In this document: positions 1 to 8,738 of the stretch, piece by piece | How positions within the stretch are numbered: position 1 is the stretch's first letter | Layout: each line of letters begins with the position of its first letter | NCBI GenBank assembly: GCA_036703315.1 | Contig: DATNPH010000154.1 | Location: forward strand, 1 to 32,223 | Source of the DNA: DATNPH01 sp036703315 | GTDB taxonomy: Bacteria; Cyanobacteriota; Cyanobacteriia; Cyanobacteriales; Coleofasciculaceae | DNA length: 32,223 nucleotides | Direction: 5' to 3' | Made by a program: the position numbers and the translations under genes | The notes under the pieces: model-generated | What the model saw: only the letters and a program-made list of their open reading frames with translations | Databases searched by the model: none | Told to the model about the DNA's origin: nothing

Positions 1-1
1 A

Positions 2-205
2 ACTTCTCTGCGCGAGGGCGAGACTGTAAACCATCAGTTAGCGGATGGACGTGTTGCTTGGGTACAGGTGGCACGAGGTTCGGTGCAACTGAACGATCGC
101 TCTTTGACAGCAGGAGATGGAGCTACTGTTGCACAACTCGAACAGATTGTGCTACAAGGCACCTCAAATGATGCCGAAGTATTGCTGTTTGACATGGTAG
201 CGTAG
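2..205 (+). CDS. Pirin-family bicupin, C-terminal fragment (5' end outside window)
   Basis: Open in frame from the window edge to TAG at 203-205, giving 67 residues. The translation begins TSLREGETVNHQL and contains GSVQLNDRSLTAGDGATV, then ends in LLFDMVA. This is the second cupin barrel of pirin / YhhW-type quercetin 2,3-dioxygenase-like proteins, where the C-terminal cupin typically reads 'G.v.vNG..l..GDg..v'. Pirins of this kind are cytosolic metal-binding proteins, some with quercetinase activity. The metal-binding N-terminal cupin is outside the window, so activity cannot be judged. It ends just before a transposase remnant. Confidence 0.75.
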   Translation, partial: TSLREGETVNHQLADGRVAWVQVARGSVQLNDRSLTAGDGATVAQLEQIVLQGTSNDAEVLLFDMVA

Positions 206-275
206 TATTCGCCGTTATGTCACTCCAGAAACTGCCTCCGACCAGGGCGCTTCCGTCAAAAAGCGGATGCGCCGC

Positions 276-294
276 TTCGGAGGTTTCCTCCGAA
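276..294. terminator. Short perfect hairpin after the pirin gene
   Basis: TTCGGAGG (276-283), a TTT loop, then CCTCCGAA (287-294): an 8-bp perfect stem. It lies 70 bp after the pirin stop and could end its transcript, but no strong T-run follows, so it may equally be a dispersed hairpin repeat. Confidence 0.4.
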
Positions 295-305
295 TTTAGG
301 CGCAC

Positions 306-505
306 CAAGGGTGTAATCGGTGGTAAGTCACTCCGACCGCGTTATCCGCCATTTGAGACAGATTTTTTCGTTCACTTTCCCCTAATAATCCCCCGATATA
401 GTTTCTAAATTCCCGTTTTTGCGCTTGATGTCTCCAGATATCATCAAAGCGTTTACACCATCTATCGAAGCAAGGGGGCATGGCGGCAGGAGTTGTCTGT
501 TTCAT
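306..505 (-). pseudogene. IS701-like transposase, N-terminal remnant
   Basis: The minus strand from ATG at 505 encodes about 65 residues including CFDRWCKRFDDIW, REFRNYIGGLLGESERKN and NAVGVTYHRLH. This pattern matches the first 60-70 residues of IS701/IS4-type DDE transposases common in cyanobacteria, where full proteins run to about 400 residues. Similarity stops near 306, where the frame runs into PWCA and a stop. All of the DDE catalytic part is missing and no second IS end is recognisable, so this is a dead fragment. Confidence 0.7.
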
Positions 506-687
506 CGCTCAAACTTTAACGTGAAATCTATGCCATGCTTGGATTATACCTTTATTGCTTCTCGATTTTCGTATAAGTCCCGTTAGATGAACTGGGATTG
601 GCTTAACTTCACTCTATAAGGGTCTACCTGATAGAACAAATAGTCTTTTTTGTCAGATGAATAACTAGAAGTAATTGAATGCTCTGT

Positions 688-960
688 TCAGCTTGAGAAA
701 CTAGACATTAGAGAATTTAAGTCAAGGCTTTTCACCACTTGGATCGCATCTTGGGGTAAATTTCCGATCTCACCCCACAACTGTCCAGGGCTGATGCCGA
801 AGACAGACTGCAATACCAGCACGATCGCTAAAATTGTCAAAATCAGCCCTAAACCAGCTTTTAAGATTCTATATAGGAGCGTTATCAGCAAAAGTGACAC
901 AGCAATCGCCGCAACTACTAATACAGTCTGAGAATCTACTGATCCAATCAAAGAATCCAT
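688..960 (-). CDS. Small hypothetical membrane protein, 90 aa
   Basis: Ninety residues with two adjacent hydrophobic segments (about 11-28 and 33-52), ending in a polar tail. GAGGAA stands about 9 bases before the ATG as a fair ribosome binding site, supporting this start. I recognise no domain. Such small two-helix proteins are common in cyanobacteria and usually unnamed. It is flanked by long non-coding stretches, so it looks monocistronic. Confidence 0.6.
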   Translation of the reverse strand: MDSLIGSVDSQTVLVVAAIAVSLLLITLLYRILKAGLGLILTILAIVLVLQSVFGISPGQLWGEIGNLPQDAIQVVKSLDLNSLMSSFSS

Positions 961-1087
961 AGTCGAAAATTCCTCATGAGTGATACTATTTCACTTTAAA
1001 ACTGCTGCACATTGATGGCAGCTAAGTAGGTAGACGCAAATAAACGAAGGTATATCAACAAATGTTTAGAGTCTAAAATCTGCTTGT

Positions 1088-1110
1088 CTTCTGCCCTCTG
1101 CCTTGCCTCC
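1088..1110 (+). repeat. Short tandem repeat of CTTCTGCC / CTCTGCC units
   Basis: CTTCTGCCCTCTGCCTTGCC, followed by TCC. This is one of five places in the window with the same 7-base repeat family (others near 15743, 18004, 20609 and 20934). Such short tandemly repeated repetitive sequences are known from many filamentous cyanobacteria. Confidence 0.7.
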
Positions 1111-1285
1111 ACGACAAATATTAATACCAACCTACTTAATTGCTAATTGATTGAATGTAAAAATGCTAGCTCGGTCAGGGCAATCAACGCTAATTCCATA
1201 ACTTGCCATTCTTTGTACGGCGAATTGACCGAAGATTACAGGTCAATTTGTAAATCATCCTGTCAACTCACCTGTCCCCATCCCA

Positions 1286-1897
1286 TTAATCGTCAACTTC
1301 CACTGCAGTGAATGTACTAGGAATGCGGGATTCAATAAATGTTTGCGATACGTTGGGAATTGTCAGCTCATTCTCCTGGGACGACTTGAGTGCCGGAACA
1401 TTGAATTCAATGGCAGAGCTATCAGGATTTCGGCGGGCGACTAAACGAGTACCATCCAAAATTTTGAACACGGCTGGTGTTGACTCAATGCCTGTAACGT
1501 TGATGCCACTTGGTAAATAAATTCCCTGGCAATCCCAGCCTTCAGGAGTTGTCTCACCATTTGCTAGGAAGTAGAGACTGTTATCGCCAGTTTTCGATTC
1601 CTCAGAGGCGGGACCAAAGATGCCTATTGTATTTCCGGTTTCATTACTGCATTGTCCCCAGGTGACACCCGACTCGATCGCAGCTTTTTGCAAGCTCAAC
1701 TCGTCAATCCGCTGTTGCAATTCCGGAGTAACATCCTGGGTTTCCTGAAGTGCTGACAAACCGTTCAGCGTTTTTGTCACCTGAATATAGTCAGGATTTT
1801 TAGAAACCTTGGGTCGATCGGCTAGAGAGGGTTGGGCGATCGCTAGATTCACCACGAATATCAGTGCAATAATCGTAATTTTGAACAGAGTTTTCAT
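1286..1897 (-). CDS. Secreted hypothetical protein, paralogue of the one at 4786
   Basis: 203 residues. It starts with a signal peptide (MKTLFKITIIALIFVVNLAI, cut after SLADR or nearby), so it is exported to the periplasm or beyond. The mature part shares a pattern with the protein at 4786-5409: a helical stretch with ELQQRIDELSLQKAAIE, then QCSNETG, SLYFLANGE, WDCQGIYLPSG and ILDGTRLVARR. The two conserved cysteines (QCxNETG and WDCxGIYLP) could form a disulfide. I do not recognise a named family. The start is clear because the signal peptide begins at the first Met. It stands alone on the minus strand with 339 bases before it. Confidence 0.7.
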   Translation of the reverse strand: MKTLFKITIIALIFVVNLAIAQPSLADRPKVSKNPDYIQVTKTLNGLSALQETQDVTPELQQRIDELSLQKAAIESGVTWGQCSNETGNTIGIFGPASEESKTGDNSLYFLANGETTPEGWDCQGIYLPSGINVTGIESTPAVFKILDGTRLVARRNPDSSAIEFNVPALKSSQENELTIPNVSQTFIESRIPSTFTAVEVDD

Positions 1898-2236
1898 GTC
1901 TTTCTCTTGTGATAACGAGATAAGTTGTCTTCATGTTCTTCTCTCTCTCATGCAGAGTAGGGATTTGGCTTGGCAAGAATCCCTAAAAGAAGCATGACTT
2001 CATCCTATTAATTCCGACTTATAGGAGCAAATACTATTTTTTCTTATACTGATAAATTAAATCGATTGAACAATTGAGGGTACTGAACTGAAGGGGTAGT
2101 GAAATTTACCCACGATCGTAAAGGATTTTTAACTTGTGACTTTTGACTTCCAAGGGAGCGGCACTAAGGTTATTCATCTATTTTTAGAATCTACAGACAT
2201 ATGTTGCTAGTATGTTTATCTTTGTGATTTACCTCT
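1898..2236. other. Intergenic region between divergent genes
   Basis: 339 bases between the minus-strand secreted protein and the plus-strand CMD-family gene. It must hold both promoters. It is AT-rich around 2030-2065 and contains the common cyanobacterial string GTGACTTTTGACTTCCAA near 2137. I see no RNA gene or clear operator. Confidence 0.5.
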
Positions 2237-2629
2237 ATGAGCAAACTAATCGAATACGAAGATGCCAGCGATGAAGTGCGTGCAGTCTATGACGATATCC
2301 GCGCCACGCGACAGACGGACTACATCAACAATTTTTGGAAAGCGATCGCCAACCATCCCCCTACCCTACAACGAACATGGCAAACGGTGAAGGAAGTCAT
2401 GACGAGTCCAGGGGAACTCGATCCACTGATGCGCGAATTAATTTACATCGCCGTAAGCGTCACGAATGGCTGTGACTACTGTATCGCCTCCCACACGGCG
2501 GCAGCGCGTGGCAAAGGGATGAGTGATACCCTGTTTTGCGAACTAATGGCAATTGTTGCTACTGCAAATACGACGAATCGCCTCGCCAATGGCTATCAGA
2601 TTCCAGTTGACGAGCAATTCAAGACATAG
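2237..2629 (+). CDS. Carboxymuconolactone decarboxylase (AhpD-like) family protein
   Basis: 130 residues. The centre reads LIYIAVSVTNGCDYCIASHT, which is the CxxC...H signature of the AhpD/CMD superfamily. In AhpD the two cysteines and the histidine carry out peroxide or disulfide chemistry. The helical layout and length (about 130-180 in the family) fit. The enclosing family includes peroxidase-like and decarboxylase-like members, and the sequence alone does not choose; the intact CxxC...H favours the redox type. No strong ribosome binding site precedes the ATG. Confidence 0.8.
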   Translation: MSKLIEYEDASDEVRAVYDDIRATRQTDYINNFWKAIANHPPTLQRTWQTVKEVMTSPGELDPLMRELIYIAVSVTNGCDYCIASHTAAARGKGMSDTLFCELMAIVATANTTNRLANGYQIPVDEQFKT

Positions 2630-2713
2630 GTGTACCAATTGATTAAATTGTGCTAGCACCCCGAAGAAACTCGATATTCAGATCTGGCTTATTTCCTCGC
2701 ATCAATATATTAA

Positions 2714-2782
2714 TCACTTAAATTTATTAATTCGACAAGAAAGAGCATTTGCTTTTATTAACGAAACTTGATTACAGTGAAA
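2714..2782 (+). promoter_or_regulatory. Upstream block shared with 5491-5558
   Basis: This AT-rich block lies in the 434-base gap before the DUF1003 gene and matches the region before the small gene at 5584. Both contain TCACTT, then at the same distance AAAGAGCATTTG, TATTAA and TACAGT. The match is conserved in spacing with a single one-base gap. It may be a shared promoter or what is left of a local duplication. The rest of 2630-3063 holds HIP1 and a short hairpin-like stretch near 2968-2988 but no gene. Confidence 0.5.
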
Positions 2783-3063
2783 TTAATTGAAGCGTTGAAC
2801 TTCCTAGAGATAAATGCGAATTCTTAAACTAAACGAACGAACACAAAGAAGTCCGCAAGAAATTCAGCAAGGGAATTTCACGCTGTAACACAGAAATTCT
2901 CTATACATTAACGGATTTTTCAAGATTCAGCAGATTGCGCTGTACTGAATGCGATCGCCTTAGCTAGTCTTCCCTTCGAGAAGCTAGGCGAACGAACTCT
3001 ACTCGCAGGTCGTGCTTGAATCAGCATCACTTGACCCATACATTCATTTTGCGGAGATCTACC

Positions 3064-3846
3064 ATGAATTCAACCCAATCAAACAGCACTAATCCAGAAC
3101 CAAAAGCCACCGCTGCTCACAAGCAGCTAAAAGCGAAGCCTCAAAAACCAGAAGTCAAAGAACCAACTCGTGGACAGCGCCTAGCAGATACCCTGGCATC
3201 CAAGGTGGGTTCCTGGCCCTTTCTGATTGGACAAACAACAGTTCTAGCAGGATGGGTGGGCGCTAATCTCATGCCTGGAGTGCCTCATTGGGATCAATCT
3301 CCCTTCATTCTGCTCAACTTAATGTTCTCCTTTGCTTCTGCATACACTGCGCCCATCGTTTTGATGAGTCAGAATCGTCAATCAGATGCCGAAGGTGAGC
3401 AGAATGCCTATAATCACAAGGTCAATTTGAAAACAGCTCATGACATGGAGTTGTTGCACGAAAAGATTGATGACTTGAGCTTGCGTCAGCTTCCCGAACT
3501 GCTTGAACGACTCAACCAACAGCAGCAATCTTCTGGTGAGATCAAACTGATTGTTTTGCCGACTCAACCCGCTCCAGTTGCTGAGAATGAGAAGGTAGCG
3601 AAGGCGTCAACTTCAGACACAAAAGCGTGGCAATCTGAGAGTTCAGCACTACTTCCTCGACTGTCCGCATCCCATTCCGACCAACCGACATCCGTTGGAT
3701 TTGTGCCAGTACACTTCATCCACAGTCAGAATCAATCCGTGAATTTAACGTCCAGTTCACCTTACTTTAAGTTAGGACAACCCATGCTGATTCTCAATGG
3801 ATTGGCTGTTGATTTTAATCGGGAATCTAGCAAACAGAAGGTTTAG
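3064..3846 (+). CDS. DUF1003 family membrane protein
   Basis: 260 residues from ATG at 3064, preceded by GGAG about 8 bases upstream; the frame also opens at a TTG at 3016, but the ribosome binding site favours 3064. After a Lys-rich head, residues about 35-160 match DUF1003: RGQRLADTLASKVGSW, two membrane helices around PFLIGQTTVLAGWVGAN and FILLNLMFSFASAYTAPIVL, then MSQNRQSDAEGEQN and a helix with LLHEKIDDLSLRQLPEL. DUF1003 proteins are uncharacterised inner-membrane proteins. The last 100 residues are an unrelated low-complexity tail, longer than usual for the family, possibly from a past frameshift or fusion. Confidence 0.8.
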   Translation: MNSTQSNSTNPEPKATAAHKQLKAKPQKPEVKEPTRGQRLADTLASKVGSWPFLIGQTTVLAGWVGANLMPGVPHWDQSPFILLNLMFSFASAYTAPIVLMSQNRQSDAEGEQNAYNHKVNLKTAHDMELLHEKIDDLSLRQLPELLERLNQQQQSSGEIKLIVLPTQPAPVAENEKVAKASTSDTKAWQSESSALLPRLSASHSDQPTSVGFVPVHFIHSQNQSVNLTSSSPYFKLGQPMLILNGLAVDFNRESSKQKV

Positions 3847-3934
3847 TGACAATGTTCCTCGGAACGCACGAATATCAATGGACTTCTAGCACAACGCCAA
3901 TCATTCCAGCCATAGAATCAGGGTAGTCAGACGT

Positions 3935-4660
3935 ATGAACGACTTTATCACCGCCATCCCCACAGGCTTTACTGCTTTCACCGTCACGAATTTGGACGAC
4001 ATTATCATCCTGCTGCTGTTTTTCTCTCAAGTGAATGCTGTATTCCGTCGTCAGCATATCGTCATGGGACAGTATTTTGGATTTGCTGCGCTGGTGCTGG
4101 TTAGCCTCTCTGGTTTCTTTGGCAGTTTGATGTTCCCCCGCCCTTGGGTTGGGATGTTGGGACTGGTACCGATCGCTATTGGAATTAGCCGCCTACTGAA
4201 TCGAGATACTGATGATTCAGATGAGAACACCGAAGCAGAACCTTCTGAACGCTCTTTCCTTAGCAGTTTCTTGTCGCCCCAAACTTACAGTGTCGCCGCA
4301 GTTACCTTCGCTAATGGTGGGGACAATGTAGGGATTTATGTTCCGCTATTTGCCAGTTGCACCTGGGAAAGCTTGCTCGTCGTTCTCAGTGTCTTCTTCT
4401 CACTCGTCGGTGTCTGGTGCTATACGGCATATCAACTAACTCGCTTGCCTGGAATTGCCGATCTCCTCATCCGCTACGGTAATTATCTCGTTCCCTTCGT
4501 CCTGATTGGGCTAGGTGTACTGATTTTGCTCGACAGCCACACACTAGAAAATCGTGGTTTAACAGTTCTCACCTTAGTCATCAGTTGCCTCTGGTTGCTA
4601 ACGTTGGCTAAAGACTTCTTCCAATCCCTACAACTAGCGCCTCAACTGGAGAAGAATTAG
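3935..4660 (+). CDS. CadD-like cation transporter (LysE superfamily)
   Basis: 241 residues with about six hydrophobic segments. The N-terminal motif TVTNLDDIIILLLFFSQV and the mid motif TFANGGDNVGIYVPLF are diagnostic of the cadmium-resistance transporter CadD family. Two acidic pairs inside membrane helices (NLDD and GGDN) are candidates for metal binding. The family exports cadmium or other cations in Firmicutes; many cyanobacterial members are uncharacterised, so substrate is inference. It follows the DUF1003 gene by 88 bases on the same strand and may be cotranscribed. Confidence 0.85.
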   Translation: MNDFITAIPTGFTAFTVTNLDDIIILLLFFSQVNAVFRRQHIVMGQYFGFAALVLVSLSGFFGSLMFPRPWVGMLGLVPIAIGISRLLNRDTDDSDENTEAEPSERSFLSSFLSPQTYSVAAVTFANGGDNVGIYVPLFASCTWESLLVVLSVFFSLVGVWCYTAYQLTRLPGIADLLIRYGNYLVPFVLIGLGVLILLDSHTLENRGLTVLTLVISCLWLLTLAKDFFQSLQLAPQLEKN

Positions 4661-4785
4661 GGTTACAGCCATTCCCTTTCCCTTCATCGGGTTTGGCTGG
4701 AAAAATTTCTAACTCTAGAAGTACGCTTTCTCTACTTATAAACAGTAGTTTCAGTTCAAAGCAATTTCCAAGATAGGAGAAAAGT

Positions 4786-5409
4786 ATGAATTTGCTCAAA
4801 ATTTTTCTGGTTGCTCTCGTATTCGTCGTGAACCTAGCGATCGCTCAACCCTCTTGGGCAGGGAAAGATTTCACCAAAGGGGCTGACTATGCTGAAGTCA
4901 CTCAAGCACTCAATCAACTTCAACAAGCAAAGGATGCGCCTGAGCAAGCCGGTTACACGCCCGAACAGTACCAGCAGCGACTGCAAGAATTACAGTTTCA
5001 GAAATATATCATCGAGACTGCCCGGAAGCGAGCGCAATGCCACAATGAAACTGGAGGAACCCTAGCAGTCTACGCCAACAAGCCGAAAAAATCTCCAACC
5101 CAACTTTATTTCTTGGCTGCTGGTCAGGAAACCGATGATGATTGGGATTGTGATGGAATTTACCTACCTGCGGGTACTCAAGTCGTCTTAGGCCCAAGCG
5201 CTGTAGCGCAAGAGTTGACCGAGCCGACTGCTGTCAAGTTTGTAGATGGTACGCAGTCGATCGCTAGAACTAATGCAGCAACGGGTGGAATTGAATTAAA
5301 TGTTGCACCTGCCAAAGTGTTCAAAGCGGGTGAGGTTAACTGGTCAATTCCCACCTTGTCTCAAGCAGACATCAACGCCCAACCCTTGAGCGAACAAATC
5401 CTTGACTAA
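4786..5409 (+). CDS. Secreted hypothetical protein, paralogue of the one at 1286
   Basis: 207 residues with a signal peptide (MNLLKIFLVALVFVVNLAI, likely cut after AQPSWA). AGGAG sits about 8 bases before the ATG. The mature protein has a Gln-rich helical part (QQRLQELQFQKYIIE) and then QCHNETG, QLYFLAAGQE, WDCDGIYLPAG and FVDGTQSIART, in the same order as in the protein at 1286-1897. The first 25 residues are also nearly identical in pattern. The two cysteines are conserved. Function unknown; an exported stress-related protein is only a guess from the CMD and cation-transporter neighbours. Confidence 0.75.
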   Translation: MNLLKIFLVALVFVVNLAIAQPSWAGKDFTKGADYAEVTQALNQLQQAKDAPEQAGYTPEQYQQRLQELQFQKYIIETARKRAQCHNETGGTLAVYANKPKKSPTQLYFLAAGQETDDDWDCDGIYLPAGTQVVLGPSAVAQELTEPTAVKFVDGTQSIARTNAATGGIELNVAPAKVFKAGEVNWSIPTLSQADINAQPLSEQILD

Positions 5410-5450
5410 GTTCTAGACGAAAGCCATTGAGAGAATAGAGCATTGACACT

Positions 5451-5471
5451 CCCCGCCTCAAAAGAGCGGGG
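5451..5471 (+). terminator. GC-rich hairpin after the secreted protein gene
   Basis: CCCCG pairs with CGGGG (5451-5455 and 5467-5471), continuing into CTC/GAG around an AAAA loop, 42 bases after the stop. It probably ends the 4786 transcript. The form is also common at the ends of IS200/IS605 elements in cyanobacteria, so it may be an IS-derived end reused as terminator. Confidence 0.6.
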
Positions 5472-5490
5472 TTCTCTGTTTCAATTTCAA

Positions 5491-5558
5491 TCACTTTTAT
5501 TTATCATTTCTAGAAAAAAGAGCATTTGATTCTATTAATTAGACGGCATACAGTAAAA
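5491..5558 (+). promoter_or_regulatory. Upstream block shared with 2714-2782
   Basis: Second copy of the conserved upstream block: TCACTT, AAAGAGCATTTG (exact 12-base match), TATTAA and TACAGT in the same order and spacing as at 2714-2782. It ends 25 bases before the start of the 72-aa gene, a distance that fits a promoter. Confidence 0.5.
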
Positions 5559-5583
5559 GTAACGCATAGTTTATTCTTTCCAG

Positions 5584-5802
5584 ATGGGTCGTATGTTTGA
5601 GCATCTGTTTAATCTTCTTCGAGAAGAACGGTATCAAAAAGGGTGTCGCGATCGCGATGCTGGATTGCTTCCGAGACTGCAAGATTCTACCTACTTAGAG
5701 GGTTATCTCTCAGGAAGGCCAGAAGGGCTTGATGGTATTGTTCAATACTTCCCCTCAATGGAGGGATATATTAAGTGGAAGCATAACTCCCTGAATGCCT
5801 AG
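5584..5802 (+). CDS. Small hypothetical protein, 72 aa
   Basis: Soluble, charged small protein (MGRMFEHLFNLLREERYQKG at the start; GYLSGRPEGLDGIVQYFPSM later). I recognise no family. The central pattern 'YQKGCRDRDAG...YLEGYLSGR' looks like two halves of a short repeat (YxxGxxxxxAG and YLEGYLSG). No obvious ribosome binding site. Support comes from length, codon use like its neighbours, and the conserved block just upstream. Confidence 0.5.
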   Translation: MGRMFEHLFNLLREERYQKGCRDRDAGLLPRLQDSTYLEGYLSGRPEGLDGIVQYFPSMEGYIKWKHNSLNA

Positions 5803-5869
5803 AAGAATAAGCCTTGATTGGCATTAATCGCCAGTAGGTGGAGCGATCGTCTGCCGTTTTTCTTAAGAT

Positions 5870-7618
5870 CTAAAAGACAAACATCGTTCTAACAACACCA
5901 ATAAAAACGTCATCATTTCTGTTGTCATGATTTGGAGCAGTTACCCAAGTAATACCAGGAGTAATGCTGATATTTCTGTTGAGTACATATCTATAAAAAG
6001 CATCGATATGTAGAGAAGTATCTCGATCTTCTTCGCCCAAGCTGTCGCTAATGTTAATTACTTTGGGTTCCATCCCAACTAAAATACCTGCAAAATTTCC
6101 TTTCTTACCGAGATCGGGAAACGCCAAAGTAACAGCCCAGTTCAACACATCGGCATCTCCCCTACCGATGTAACGCTGATTGACATATCCCACCCAACCC
6201 CCCAAGTTTATACTGGGACTGAGCCTGTAGTTTGCTGCAAAAGCATAGGCATTACCAACAACCGCACGTCCAAAGTTGTTGTTAGCTAAAAGACCACCAC
6301 TGCCAGGACCAAAAGTTCGAGTGCCAGGACTGTAAGTATTGACGTAGGTAAATCCAAATCTAAAGTTATCACTAGGACTAATCACCAATTGCGCCAAACC
6401 AGCATACTTACCATCAAACAAACCATTTTCATCAGATGGATCGTTGGCATTAGCAGCTAGGTATCCCAAATCTAATTCAATTCTTTTACCAAATCGATGT
6501 CTCAGTCCAACACCAGCACCACCTGCATAGGTATAAACGGGGTTACGCAAACCAAAGTTGGAAATTGAAATGCCCCCCTCAAAGAGACTCAACTGGCCTG
6601 TGAAATCAAAGTCAACAAACCCATTGCCCGTTGTACCGATGTAAGCTGTAGTTTGAGAACTCAGGGGAAAGCGATATTGGAGTAAGGAGACAATCGCATT
6701 ATTCTCACTATTGCCATCAAAATTAACCCTCCCCTCAAATGTCTGTAAAACCCGATTCAGGGGAACGACATTATTAGCTTGAATTCGGGTTCTCAAGCGG
6801 TCTTTCCCCGTGAAGCTGGTATCAAAGTTGAGGCGGACGCGATCGCTTAAAGTCGGATTTCTCTCAGCTTCTTGCCCATCCGCCCTATCTCCCCCTAAAA
6901 CACTAACTAGACCAAAAATCACCTCACCATTGAGTTTAGTTGTCGTTGAAAACTGGTGGTCTTCTAGTTGGGCGGTACGCGCTTCCAAGTTATCGACACG
7001 CCCACTCAATGTAGCCAGTTCAGCTGCAAATTCTTTTTGCAGTCTTTGCAGTGCCGCCAAGTCTTTTTGAGTCACGAGGTTATTAGTGCCAGTCACAATC
7101 AGTTCGTTGACTCGGCTCAAACAGGCATTCAACCCTGCGGCGAACTCATAGCGCGTCATCGCTCGGTTTCCCCGATACGTGCCATCTGGATATCCAGCAG
7201 TGCAACCATAACGCTCAACCAAAGCCCGCAATGCCTCAAATGCCCAATCGCTCGGTTGAACATCAGACAATTGAGTAACAGAGGTAACTTGTTGCATCGG
7301 GTCAGTGTCAGAAGCAACTTCAAAAGCCTGTTTTGGCACTAGAACAGCCTCTGCATTGGATGGGGGTACTGGTTCACCCGCAATTTGTTCTGGCAAGGCA
7401 GGGGTTACTTCTTGTTCGGTGGTTGATTGATTCGTCTGAGCGATCGCTTTTTCCGTAATGGCAGGTGAGGTTATCCCTTGAGTCTCCAGTACTCTTGACG
7501 GTGTTGGTTCAGTTGGTACTTGGGGTTCAGTCGCACGCCCAACGCTTGTCAGAACTAAAGTGCTACTTAAAAAGGCTGGGACTACTAGTAAAAAATGGCA
7601 CAAAAAAACTCTAGACAT
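5870..7618 (-). CDS. SLH-domain outer-membrane porin (cyanobacterial iron uptake porin / OprB family)
   Basis: 582 residues from ATG at 7618, which has GAGGGAG about 8 bases upstream; a GTG at 7636 in frame would overlap that site and is less likely. Order: signal peptide (FLCHFLLVVPAFLSSTLVL), a Pro/Thr/Gln-rich linker, one SLH domain (VQPSDWAFEALRALVERYG ... YPDGTYRGNRAMTRYEFA), a coiled segment (LQKEFAAELATLSGRVDNLE), then a beta-barrel domain ending in FVF with terminal aromatic residue. This architecture is typical of cyanobacterial porins, often annotated as iron uptake porins. It follows ssuA by 82 bases on the same strand, so here it may admit sulfonates or other small anions; that is inference. 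Confidence 0.85.
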   Translation of the reverse strand: MSRVFLCHFLLVVPAFLSSTLVLTSVGRATEPQVPTEPTPSRVLETQGITSPAITEKAIAQTNQSTTEQEVTPALPEQIAGEPVPPSNAEAVLVPKQAFEVASDTDPMQQVTSVTQLSDVQPSDWAFEALRALVERYGCTAGYPDGTYRGNRAMTRYEFAAGLNACLSRVNELIVTGTNNLVTQKDLAALQRLQKEFAAELATLSGRVDNLEARTAQLEDHQFSTTTKLNGEVIFGLVSVLGGDRADGQEAERNPTLSDRVRLNFDTSFTGKDRLRTRIQANNVVPLNRVLQTFEGRVNFDGNSENNAIVSLLQYRFPLSSQTTAYIGTTGNGFVDFDFTGQLSLFEGGISISNFGLRNPVYTYAGGAGVGLRHRFGKRIELDLGYLAANANDPSDENGLFDGKYAGLAQLVISPSDNFRFGFTYVNTYSPGTRTFGPGSGGLLANNNFGRAVVGNAYAFAANYRLSPSINLGGWVGYVNQRYIGRGDADVLNWAVTLAFPDLGKKGNFAGILVGMEPKVINISDSLGEEDRDTSLHIDAFYRYVLNRNISITPGITWVTAPNHDNRNDDVFIGVVRTMFVF

Positions 7619-7700
7619 GAGTACTTTCTCCCTCACACCAAATCAACAAAATTTCAAACGCTATATGCTTTTGAGATAAGGCTCTTAAAAACCTCTTCAA

Positions 7701-8738
7701 CTATGCAGCTTTCCAAGCTGCCTTCTTGACATCCAATTGTTTGGGAATCAACTTCAACTCAAATAACGTGTCAGCAATAGATTGCTGTTTTGCCAACACA
7801 CCATCATCAATTGGTAGCACTCCGTAGGAACGACGACGGGCAACAGTTTCTAACGTGTTAACATCAAGCCCTAGCTGAGGAGCATAAGTTTCTGCAATCT
7901 TGTGTGGATTAGCTTTAGCCCACGCTTCTGACTTTTCCAGTTCTTCAAGAACGATTTGAATCAAATTAGGGTTAGGTTCAGCGAAGGCACGAGAGGCGAG
8001 AAAAAATCCTCTGTTTTCTCCTAACCCCCCCTGACCCGTTGTCAAAACCCTTGCGCCTAACTGCTGTTGTGCCACGGTGAGAAACGGGTCCCACACTACC
8101 CAGGCATCTAAACCTCCTTGCTCAAATGCTGCCCGTGCATCGGATGGTGGGAGATACGCAGCCTTAATATCGCTGAACTTCAACCCTGCTGATTTCAGCG
8201 CTTGGACAATCAGGTAATTAGCACTAGACCCTTGTACTAAAGCGACTCGTTTGCCCTTCAGTTCAGCCAAGTTTTGAATTGGGGAATTCTTGGGAACTAA
8301 AATGCCGTAAGTGTCGGGGGCAGGAGGTTTAGTTCCGACATAAACAACCTGTGCGCCTGCGGCTTGAGCAAAAATGGGTGGGACTTCTCCGATTCCTCCG
8401 AAATCAATACTGCCTGTATTCATCGCCTCTAAAAGTGGCGGCCCTGCTTGGAAAAAAGTCCACTGGACAGAAACGCCGTCAGGCTTTAGTCGTTTTTCTA
8501 GATTGCCTTGCGTTTTCAGGATATCTAAATCGGTAAATCTTTGATATCCAATCCGAACTACACTCGCCTTACTAGAGCTACTCCCTGTAGATGCACTTGG
8601 GGAATTTCCTGAGTTGCTAGGAGTGCAAGCAGAGAATAACAAACTCAAGCTAAGAGCAGCAATAAATAGCCAGGTGAAGATTTGGATGTATTGATGGCTA
8701 TGTGCTTTTAGAAAGTATCTCAAAATTTTTGAAACCAT
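7701..8738 (-). CDS. ssuA: Aliphatic sulfonate ABC transporter substrate-binding lipoprotein
   Basis: 345 residues from ATG at 8738. The frame extends to 8798, but the shorter start gives a normal signal (MVSKILRYF ... LFIAALSLSLLFSAC) with a lipobox cysteine at LFSAC. The mature protein shows the SsuA/NrtA-like pattern: VRIGYQRF, LEAMNTGSIDFGGIGEVPPI, FAQAAGAQVVYVG, LKGKRVALVQGSSANYL, PSDARAAFEQGGLDAWVVWD. SsuA delivers sulfonates to the SsuBC transporter when sulfate is scarce. No ssuB or ssuC lies nearby, and a porin follows. A second SsuA is encoded at 21016. Confidence 0.88.
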   Translation of the reverse strand: MVSKILRYFLKAHSHQYIQIFTWLFIAALSLSLLFSACTPSNSGNSPSASTGSSSSKASVVRIGYQRFTDLDILKTQGNLEKRLKPDGVSVQWTFFQAGPPLLEAMNTGSIDFGGIGEVPPIFAQAAGAQVVYVGTKPPAPDTYGILVPKNSPIQNLAELKGKRVALVQGSSANYLIVQALKSAGLKFSDIKAAYLPPSDARAAFEQGGLDAWVVWDPFLTVAQQQLGARVLTTGQGGLGENRGFFLASRAFAEPNPNLIQIVLEELEKSEAWAKANPHKIAETYAPQLGLDVNTLETVARRRSYGVLPIDDGVLAKQQSIADTLFELKLIPKQLDVKKAAWKAA

